Origin: Acidobacteriaceae bacterium
Lineage (GTDB): Bacteria > Acidobacteriota > Terriglobia > Terriglobales > Acidobacteriaceae
Direction of reading: 5' to 3'
Length of the DNA: 6,429 bases
Assembly: GCA_030040175.1 (NCBI GenBank)
Contig: JASHUF010000084.1
Span: 1 to 6,429 of the forward strand
The notes beneath the pieces are model-generated. The model saw only the letters and a list, made by a program, of their open reading frames with translations. It searched no databases and was not told where the DNA came from. Position 1 is the first letter of the stretch; each line of letters opens with the position of its first letter. The translations under genes and the position numbers were made by a program. This document shows positions 1 through 4,720 of the stretch, in pieces.

Positions 1-486
1 CTGCTCGACGCGCTCTCGGCGTATATCGGCGAGGGGCTCCAGGCCAGCGAGAGCGCCATCGTGATTGCCACGCCGGAGCACCTGCGCGCCCTGCGCTACC
101 GGCTCGAAGCCACGGATGCCGACCTGATCCGGGCCATGTTCGAAGACCGCTACATTACCCTGGACGCCAACGTAGCCCTCATGAGCTTCATGGTCAACGG
201 CGCTCCCGACGAGCGGCTGTTCAGCGAAATGGCGCGCAGCCTGTTGGGCCGCGCCTCTGTGTCCGGCCGGCGCGTGCGCGCGTTTGGCGAGATGGTGGCT
301 CTGCTCTGGGCCGGCGGCAATCGCGAGGCCACGGTGCGCCTGGAGCAATTATGGGAAAAATTCTGGAGGAACCATGACGTCGCGGTTCTGTGCAGCTATC
401 CCAAGGCCGCGTTTCCCGACAATATGCCAAGCGACGCGCGCAAGGCGGAATCCGAAATCCGCGCCGCTCACACCCTCACGATTTAG
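1..486 (+). CDS. MEDS-domain sensory protein, C-terminal part (5' truncated by window edge)
   Basis: The reading frame is open from base 1 and ends at TAG 484-486, giving 161 visible residues. The real start lies before the window, and the GTG at 61 is internal. The sequence matches the MEDS family (methanogen/methylotroph DcmR sensory domain). Visible family hallmarks are the AYIGEGL helix, the strand IVIATPEHLRAL, the LDAN..L strand, the NGAPDERLF segment, the block VRAFGEMVALLWAGGN followed by LEQLWEKF, and the terminal LCSYP strand. MEDS domains are RecA-like folds predicted to sense small organic molecules in one- and two-component systems. Probably only a few tens of residues are missing, including the N-terminal H..xFY segment typical of the family; if so, this is a stand-alone MEDS protein, although an extra N-terminal domain cannot be excluded. 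No kinase or helix-turn-helix domain follows the MEDS domain. The next gene, on the same strand, is a receiver-like protein, which fits a signalling pair. Confidence 0.85.
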   Translation: MLDALSAYIGEGLQASESAIVIATPEHLRALRYRLEATDADLIRAMFEDRYITLDANVALMSFMVNGAPDERLFSEMARSLLGRASVSGRRVRAFGEMVALLWAGGNREATVRLEQLWEKFWRNHDVAVLCSYPKAAFPDNMPSDARKAESEIRAAHTLTI

Positions 487-666
487 CTCCTGTTCTGCAG
501 CCCCTTGCAACCAGAGCCTCTGCGCGCGCAGTGTCTCCCGCGCCGTGAGCGTCTTCGGGCCTGCCGGCCGTTGAAGATTATTTGTCCGCGATAGGCAACA
601 AAACGAATGCCGGCATCATCTTATGAGTCGGCCGCGAATTACAGTGGGACCCGGGCCTTTAGAGAA

Positions 667-1047
667 ATGAGAACTATTCTTCTGGTAGAGGACGATCCTC
701 TGCGGGCGCTGGTGCGCAAATCCATGCTGGAAAAGCGGTTCCCCGATGTCAAACGGGTTGCCGATGCCGCCGAAGCGCTGTGCCTGATCGAGCAGCGCGT
801 ATTTTCAGAGAATCTTGGCCTGGTCATCTCCGGCCATCACGCACATGGCCTCAGCGGTCCTGCGTTTGTGGCCGAGCTGCACGCGCGCCTGCCTGAAGTT
901 CCCGTGCTGGTGCTGGGCAGCGCAGCGGAGTCGGCCGGCGACTATGCGAGCGAAGGGGTGCGGTTTCTCTCCAGGCCCGTGGCCACGGAAGCGATTGTGG
1001 CCGCGGCGGGCGAAATGGTCCTCAAGGACGCGCGCCGGACGCCCTGA
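667..1047 (+). CDS. Stand-alone CheY-like pseudo-receiver domain protein
   Basis: This is a 126-residue single-domain protein with the response-regulator receiver fold. It begins with MRTILLVEDD, so the acidic pocket E8/D9/D10 is intact. The strand that normally ends in the phospho-acceptor Asp reads LGLVISGHHAHGLSG, which puts Gly at residue 56 (codon GGC, 832-834). The Ser/Thr position is kept (S85 in VLGS). The conserved Lys-Pro is Arg-Pro (R103-P104). Asp-to-phosphate signalling therefore looks impossible, and the protein may act as a constitutive or protein-binding pseudo-receiver. No output domain is present. The ATG at 667 is chosen because the fold starts right there. An in-frame ATG at 607 would add 20 residues without family character, but neither start has a strong ribosome site, so it cannot be excluded. 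The gene lies 180 bp after the MEDS gene on the same strand. The receiver assignment is secure; the function is inferred. Confidence 0.8.
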   Translation: MRTILLVEDDPLRALVRKSMLEKRFPDVKRVADAAEALCLIEQRVFSENLGLVISGHHAHGLSGPAFVAELHARLPEVPVLVLGSAAESAGDYASEGVRFLSRPVATEAIVAAAGEMVLKDARRTP

Positions 1048-1140
1048 GCGCGCAGCCGCTCATCCTCTGCCCGCGGCGGACTCCCTTTTCCGGAATGGCG
1101 TCGTCCCGCGCCCTGGTTTGCCGCTTTCCTTCTCCCAAAC

Positions 1141-1156
1141 TGTGAGCCACATCACA
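1141..1156 (+). promoter_or_regulatory. Crp/Fnr-family-like operator, TGTGA-N6-TCACA
   Basis: The sequence TGTGAGCCACATCACA is a perfect inverted repeat of TGTGA/TCACA half-sites with a 6-base spacer, identical to the consensus core for Crp-type regulators. It lies in non-coding DNA, centred about 188 bp before the ccmF start codon. A weak -10-like hexamer GAGAAT at 1179-1184 would put transcription start near 1190 and the palindrome centre near -42, the geometry of a class II activator site. An alternative -10 (TATCAT, 1168-1173) would put it near -31. The motif match is seen directly. The regulator's identity and the promoter geometry are inferred. Confidence 0.55.
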
Positions 1157-1323
1157 CCCGGGACGCCTATCATGGATAGAGAATGAAGGGCAGAGCCCGG
1201 AGCGCGCACCGTTCGGGCGCCGGTGCCGGCAAGCGGGATCGCCGGCGAGCTTGAAGCGCGGGAACGACGGAACTTCAAAGCGCTGTGCGCGTGTAAATCG
1301 CCCGCGCCACCGCAAATCATTCT

Positions 1324-1328
1324 GGAGA
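1324..1328 (+). promoter_or_regulatory. Ribosome binding site of ccmF
   Basis: GGAGA lies 8 bases before the ATG at 1337. This spacing decides the start in favour of 1337 over the upstream GTG at 1223. After this ATG the protein enters a hydrophobic segment within a few residues, as expected for CcmF. Confidence 0.65.
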
Positions 1329-1336
1329 CCTTGTCC

Positions 1337-3400
1337 ATGGCAGCATTTGGCAGTTTCGCCCTGCTCATCGCGCTGGCGCTGGCCGCTTATAATCTGCTGG
1401 CCGGGATGGTGGCGCTGCGGCTCATCGCCACCGGCCAGCCCGCAGCGATTGCGCCGGAGCGGCTGGCGGATACGGCAAGGCGCGCCGGAATCGCAGGGTT
1501 TTACGCGGTCACCGCGGCGGCCTTTGCCCTCATCTGGTCGGTGTTCAGCAACGATTTTTCCATTGCCTACATCCTCGAGCACTCCAACCGCGCCCTGCCT
1601 GCGCCGTACAAATTTGCAGCCATGTGGAGCGGCCAGGAGGGCTCGCTGCTCTTGTGGGCGTGGCTGCTGGGCACCTATGGTTTTGTTCTACGCCTGCGCC
1701 ACAAGACGGACGTGAAGCTCTACGCCTACGCAGGGACGATTCTTGCCGCAATTCAGACCTTCTTTCTGCTGATTCTCAACTTTGCCGCGCCGCCGTTCGC
1801 CCTTCTGCGCGGCGCCGCTCCGGCCGACGGCAACGGCCTCAATCCCCTGCTCCAGTATCCGGAGATGGTGATCCATCCGCCCATGCTGTATCTCGGCTAC
1901 GTGGGCTTCTCGGTTCCCTTCGCCTTTGCCCTGGGCGCGCTGATGATGCGCTACCCGGGGGAAAAATGGATCCACATCACGCGCACCTGGACCATGGTGA
2001 CCTGGCTGTTTTTGACCTGCGGCATCTTTCTGGGCATGCACTGGGCCTACGCGGTGCTGGGCTGGGGCGGCTACTGGGGCTGGGACCCGGTGGAAAACGC
2101 CAGCTTCATGCCCTGGCTCACGGGTACGGCCTTTCTGCACTCGGTGATGATGCAGGAGCGCAAAGGCATGATGAAGAGCTGGAACGTGTGGCTCATCTTT
2201 TCCACCTTCCTGCTCACCATGCTGGGCACGCTGCTCACGCGCGCGGGCCTGGTAAGCAGTGTGCACGCCTTCGCGCAATCGTCCATCGGAACCTGGTTCG
2301 TGGTCTTCATGGGGATCACTCTCACTGTCTGCATCTTCACGTATATCTATCAGCGCGGCCACCTGAAAACCGAGCATCATCTCGAGTCGCTGGTGAGCCG
2401 CGAGTCGAGCTTCCTGTTCAACAATCTCGTCCTGCTCACGGCGTGCTTCGTGATTCTCTGGGGCACGCTGTTTCCCATCCTTTCGGAATATGTCGAGGGC
2501 ACGAAGGTGACCGTGGGCGCGCCCTGGTACAACCAGGTGGCCGTGCCCGTGGGCTTGTTTCTGCTGTTTTTGACCGGCGTGGGACCGCTCCTGCCCTGGC
2601 GCGCCACCTCGTTCCGCAGCATCCGCCGCAATTTCATTCTGCCCGTCGTTGCGCTCTGGGGCACGGTCGTTGTTTTGCTCGCCGTGGGCGTGCGCCCGTG
2701 GGAAAACGGCGCATACTCCTCAGGACATTTCTACGCGCTGGTGGGCTTTTCCGTATCCGCCGCGGTGATCACGGCCATCCTGTCGGAGTTCTGGCGCGGC
2801 GCCGCGGTGATTCGGAAGCAGACGGGCCGCAACCTCCTGAGCGCCACCTGGGTGTTGACGCGGCGCAACACGCGGCGCTACGGCGGCTACCTCGTGCACA
2901 TCGGCGTGGTGGTGATCCTCCTCGGGCTCTGCGGCGCAGCCTTCAACCGCAACACCGAGAGCGAGCTCGGCCTGCACGACAGGATGAGCATCGGCCCTTA
3001 CACGCTCGAGTGCACCGGCTTTACGCAGGACTCGAACGACAACTACAACTCCGAGTACGCGGTGCTGAACGTGTGGGAGCACGGCAGAGTGCAGTTCCAG
3101 ATGACGCCGGAGCGGCGCGTCTATCTGGCCAGCGGCCAGCCGGAGACCATGGTGGCCATCCATTCCGTGCCGGCGTGGGATTTGTACGTGGTCTATGAGG
3201 GTACCAATCCCTCGACGGGCCAGCCCATCATCAAGGCGTTTTTGAATCCGCTGGTGGGATGGATCTGGGCGGGCCTGGTGGTGATGGTGCTGGGAACGTT
3301 TATCGCGCTCACGCCGAATGCGGGCCCGGTGCGGGCGGCGGTCAGCGTGCTGGCCGCGCGGCCGGCGTTCGAGGAGCCTGCGCTGAAAGGCGGCGACTGA
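1337..3400 (+). CDS. ccmF: Cytochrome c maturation protein CcmF (haem lyase subunit, CcmF/NrfE family)
   Basis: This 687-residue polytopic membrane protein is the core of the system I haem lyase. It takes haem from holo-CcmE and, with CcmH/CcmI, attaches it to CxxCH cysteines of apocytochrome c on the outer face of the cytoplasmic membrane. The periplasm-facing Trp-rich WWD motif WGGYWGWDPVE is at residues 243-253. Candidate haem-ligand histidines are all present: H180 (in HPPMLYLGY), H268 (in TAFLHS), H310 (in SSVHAF) and H521 (in YLVHIG). The family signature MWSGQEGS is at 96-103. About fifteen hydrophobic segments are visible by eye, then an extracytoplasmic domain at roughly 545-635 and a last membrane helix near 639-660. 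The length is slightly above the usual ~650 residues. The stop codon overlaps the ccmH start by one base (TGATG), which indicates translational coupling. The assignment is very secure; NrfE-type specialisation is unlikely because ccmH follows, without nrf genes in view. Confidence 0.97.
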   Translation: MAAFGSFALLIALALAAYNLLAGMVALRLIATGQPAAIAPERLADTARRAGIAGFYAVTAAAFALIWSVFSNDFSIAYILEHSNRALPAPYKFAAMWSGQEGSLLLWAWLLGTYGFVLRLRHKTDVKLYAYAGTILAAIQTFFLLILNFAAPPFALLRGAAPADGNGLNPLLQYPEMVIHPPMLYLGYVGFSVPFAFALGALMMRYPGEKWIHITRTWTMVTWLFLTCGIFLGMHWAYAVLGWGGYWGWDPVENASFMPWLTGTAFLHSVMMQERKGMMKSWNVWLIFSTFLLTMLGTLLTRAGLVSSVHAFAQSSIGTWFVVFMGITLTVCIFTYIYQRGHLKTEHHLESLVSRESSFLFNNLVLLTACFVILWGTLFPILSEYVEGTKVTVGAPWYNQVAVPVGLFLLFLTGVGPLLPWRATSFRSIRRNFILPVVALWGTVVVLLAVGVRPWENGAYSSGHFYALVGFSVSAAVITAILSEFWRGAAVIRKQTGRNLLSATWVLTRRNTRRYGGYLVHIGVVVILLGLCGAAFNRNTESELGLHDRMSIGPYTLECTGFTQDSNDNYNSEYAVLNVWEHGRVQFQMTPERRVYLASGQPETMVAIHSVPAWDLYVVYEGTNPSTGQPIIKAFLNPLVGWIWAGLVVMVLGTFIALTPNAGPVRAAVSVLAARPAFEEPALKGGD

Positions 3401-3921
3401 TGGCAACTCCGTGGCGCTTGACCTTTTGGACGAGAGCAGTGGAGGCGGCGCTGCTGGCCGTCGCCATCTGTTTCAGCGTGGCCGCCAGCGACCAAAGCGC
3501 GCGCACGGATTACCTGAGCCACCATCTCATGTGCCAGTGCGGCTGCGCGCAGCTCTTAGGCGAGTGCGACCATGTGGGCTGCCCCGACCGCGACACCGAG
3601 CTGGCCGAGCTGAGCGCCGCCGTGGCCGCGGGCAAGAGCGACGAGCAAATTCTCGACGCCTTTGCCACCAAGTATGGCGAGGTGGTGCGCGCCGCGCCCA
3701 CCACCCATGGATTCGACCTGGTGGCCTGGATCGCGCCCTTTGCGGTCTTTGCGGCAGCGTTGCTCGGGACCATCCTGCTTGTCCGCCGCTGGTCGGGCAT
3801 CTCCGCCGCGCAGGCCCGCACGGCCGCCGCCGCGCGCGAAAGCCTTGGCCCCGCCGACCGCGAGCGCCGTGACAGGATTGAGCGCATCCGGCGCGAGACC
3901 GGCGCCGAGGGAGGATTTTGA
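3400..3921 (+). CDS. ccmH: Cytochrome c maturation protein CcmH (CcmH/CycL/Ccl2 family) with atypical cysteine motif
   Basis: This 173-residue protein is the thiol-reducing subunit that keeps apocytochrome c cysteines reduced and joins CcmF in the haem lyase. It has an N-terminal signal or anchor helix (about residues 13-29), a CcmH helical domain, a second membrane helix (about 106-128, ending LLVRRW) and a charged cytoplasmic tail to 173. Family features are LMC..C at 43-49, GKSDEQILDAFATKYGEVV at 78-96, and a Pro-containing segment before the second helix. The usual LRCxxCQ site is replaced by C45-x-C47-x-C49, with further cysteines at 56 and 61 (GECDHVGC). No C-x2-C pair exists here. The start ATG 3400 overlaps the ccmF stop and is preceded by GAAAGG (3385-3390) at 9-base spacing. 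The gene lacks the fused TPR region of the E. coli protein. Confidence 0.93.
   Translation: MATPWRLTFWTRAVEAALLAVAICFSVAASDQSARTDYLSHHLMCQCGCAQLLGECDHVGCPDRDTELAELSAAVAAGKSDEQILDAFATKYGEVVRAAPTTHGFDLVAWIAPFAVFAAALLGTILLVRRWSGISAAQARTAAAARESLGPADRERRDRIERIRRETGAEGGF
3910..3915 (+). promoter_or_regulatory. Ribosome binding site of the CcmI-like gene
   Basis: GGAGGA lies inside the last codons of ccmH, 9 bases before ATG 3925. It supports this start over the overlapping ATG at 3918 in another frame. Confidence 0.65.
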
Positions 3922-3924
3922 GCC

Positions 3925-4203
3925 ATGACCGAAACCGAGGGATTGATGGCGGGCTTGTTTCTCCTGTTTGCGCTGGTGGTCTACACCTTCTGGCCGGAGA
4001 ATGCTTTTGCCAGCCAGAAGGAGAAGACGCGGCTCGATTTTCTGCTGGAGCGCAAGGAGCAGCTCTACGAAAACCTTCGCGACCTGAACTTCGAGCACCG
4101 CGCGGGCAAATATCCGGAAGAGGATTTCGAGGCGCAGCGGGCGCTGCTCGAAAACGAAACCGCGGAGCTGCTGGCGGAGATTGAGCGGCTGCAGGGCGTT
4201 TGA
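3925..4203 (+). CDS. Small membrane-anchored coiled-coil protein, CcmI N-terminal-like
   Basis: This 92-residue protein has one N-terminal membrane helix (about residues 7-23) followed by a highly charged region (31-92) that should form an antiparallel helical hairpin or coiled coil. The segment YENLRDLNFEHRAGKYPEED (48-67) resembles the N-terminal region of CcmI, the haem-lyase component that holds apocytochrome c. The family pattern is a helix ending in L-R-D-L, a turn with G-K, then an acidic residue and an aromatic starting the second helix. The large TPR domain that binds the apocytochrome C-terminus in full CcmI is absent. The gene starts 3 bases after the ccmH stop, so it is co-transcribed. 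A role as a stub-like CcmI partner in the haem lyase is inferred from position and this short resemblance. It may instead be an unrelated accessory subunit. Confidence 0.8.
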   Translation: MTETEGLMAGLFLLFALVVYTFWPENAFASQKEKTRLDFLLERKEQLYENLRDLNFEHRAGKYPEEDFEAQRALLENETAELLAEIERLQGV

Positions 4204-4215
4204 GGCTTGCGCACC

Positions 4216-4241
4216 GTCCCTACGGGACTGGCCGTTTTATT
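4216..4241 (+). terminator. Possible weak terminator of the ccm operon
   Basis: A 5-bp stem GTCCC-TAC-GGGAC (4216-4228) is followed after six bases by TTTTATT, 13 bases past the last operon stop codon. The stem is short and the T-run is not immediately adjacent, so termination is plausible but weak. The same hairpin also forms the left end of the repeat element. Confidence 0.3.
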
Positions 4242-4251
4242 GGCAACGCTT

Positions 4252-4271
4252 CCCCACGCTGAAGCGCGGGG
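4252..4271. repeat. Hairpin with CGCT-GA-AGCG apex
   Basis: A nine-position stem (4252-4260 with 4263-4271) pairs CCCCACGCT with AGCGCGGGG around a GA loop, with one A/C mismatch. It is part of the palindrome-rich element and looks like a REP-type stem. Confidence 0.55.
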
Positions 4272-4280
4272 CTAACGAGC

Positions 4281-4299
4281 TTTGCGCCTACGGCGCAAA
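4281..4299. repeat. Perfect 8-bp hairpin TTTGCGCC-TAC-GGCGCAAA
   Basis: The two arms are exact reverse complements around a TAC loop. The same CC-TAC-GG apex occurs in the left-end hairpin and, inverted, at the right end, which ties the three structures to one repeat family. It sits directly before the tandem array. Confidence 0.65.
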
Positions 4300-4300
4300 C

Positions 4301-4539
4301 AGCAGCAGCGGGAGCAGGGCAGCCGTAGTGGGAGCAGCGCAGCAGAGGCAGGAGCAGCACAGCGTGGCAGGAGCGGCGCAGCAGTGGCAGGAGCGGCACA
4401 GCAGTGGCAGGAGCGGCGCAGCAGAGGCAGGAGCAGCGCAGCCGTGGCGGGAGCAGCGCAGCAGAGGCAGGAGCGGCACAGCCGTGGCGGGAGCAGGCCA
4501 GCCGTAGTGGGAGCGGCGCAGCAGTGGCGGGAGCGCGCT
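4301..4539. repeat. Tandem array of twelve ~20-bp units, consensus AGCMGTGGCRGGAGCRGCRC
   Basis: Units start at 4301, 4321, 4341, 4361, 4380, 4400, 4420, 4440, 4460, 4480, 4500 and 4520. All are 20 bp except the fourth, which has lost one base. Every unit keeps GGAGC at the same place. The variable positions alternate mainly between an AGCAGWGGCAGG form and an AGCCGTRGYGGG form. Units 7-8 and 9-10 look like a duplicated 40-bp block. The last unit runs into the hairpin at 4536. The units are direct repeats without unique spacers, so this is not a CRISPR array. The period of 20 is not a multiple of 3, and no protein-coding role is evident. Confidence 0.9.
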
Positions 4540-4552
4540 CCCGGAGGGAGCG
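4536..4552. repeat. Perfect 7-bp hairpin CGCTCCC-GGA-GGGAGCG
   Basis: An exact inverted repeat with a 3-base loop sits at the 3' end of the tandem array. On the + strand it is followed by an A-rich stretch, not by T residues, so it does not look like a terminator for the upstream operon. Confidence 0.6.
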
Positions 4553-4562
4553 AGAAAAATAG

Positions 4563-4613
4563 CCCAGGATGGAGCGCGTCGTCCGCCGTGCGGACGGCAA
4601 GCGAAATCCTGGG
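4563..4613. repeat. Nested stem-loop CCCAGGAT ... ATCCTGGG
   Basis: The outer arms CCCAGGAT (4563-4570) and ATCCTGGG (4606-4613) are perfect complements. Inside lies a second perfect hairpin, GTCCGC-CGT-GCGGAC (4581-4595). Read on the - strand, the outer stem is followed after two bases by ATTTTT, so it could terminate - strand transcription. No - strand gene ends here, so a structural repeat role is more likely. Confidence 0.55.
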
Positions 4614-4720
4614 AAACGCGCAGAGAATCCCCCCAGCCCCGTAGGGGCGACGGAAACGGGACGACAATCTTCGGCGTGGCCAAACTGTGCTTCGCCCAAC
4701 GAAAAGAGTGATTCGGACGG

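Larger units (their letters stand above)
1048..1336 (+). other. Intergenic leader region before the ccm operon
   Basis: These 289 bases separate the receiver gene from ccmF. I see no convincing gene here. The ccmF frame stays open upstream to a GTG at 1223, but the extra 38 residues are polar and unlike the start of CcmF. The region contains the Crp-like palindrome at 1141-1156 and a possible -10 element shortly downstream. It therefore most likely holds the operon promoter and a 5' untranslated leader of roughly 150 bases. Confidence 0.6.
4215..4650. repeat. REP/MITE-like intergenic element bracketed by an imperfect inverted repeat
   Basis: The left end CGTCCCTACGGGACTGG (4215-4231) and the right end CCAGCCCCGTAGGGGCG (4634-4650) are inverted copies of each other, matching at 15 of 17 positions. 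The two differences are compensatory within each end's own small hairpin (GTCCC/GGGAC against GCCCC/GGGGC, loop TAC or GTA). Between them lie further hairpins and the tandem array. This architecture fits a non-autonomous, palindrome-rich repeat spread between genes. No target-site duplication or transposase was identified, so mobility is inferred only. Confidence 0.5.
4204..4720. other. Large structured non-coding region between the ccm genes and the anchored protein gene
   Basis: These 517 bases hold no credible gene. They contain a 20-bp tandem array, at least six hairpins, and terminal inverted copies of a CCCTACGGG-type hairpin. Several long open frames cross it on both strands, but they read as low-complexity Ala/Ser/Cys/Arg repeats produced by the array. 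The last ~70 bases should hold the leader of the gene at 4721; no clear promoter is visible there. Confidence 0.75.

Noticed and set aside
520..531. Palindrome CTGCGCGCGCAG after the MEDS gene as a terminator
   Set aside because: It has no loop and no T-run, and short GC palindromes are expected in this composition.
607..666. ATG at 607 as start of the receiver protein
   Set aside because: The added 20 residues are not part of a receiver fold, and the domain begins exactly at the ATG at 667. It remains possible, since neither start has a strong ribosome site.
1223..1336. Upstream GTG at 1223 as an alternative start of ccmF
   Set aside because: It adds 38 polar residues not expected in CcmF and lacks a ribosome site, while ATG 1337 has GGAGA at good spacing.
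1624..3198. 524-codon open frame on the + strand in another frame inside ccmF
   Set aside because: It gives a low-complexity His/Arg/Gly-rich translation and lies wholly inside an unmistakable ccmF.
4301..4539. CRISPR array
   Set aside because: The units are contiguous 20-bp direct repeats with no unique spacers and no cas genes nearby.
4536..4557. Intrinsic terminator at the hairpin after the tandem array
   Set aside because: The hairpin is strong, but it is followed on the + strand by A residues instead of T residues, and no - strand gene is present.
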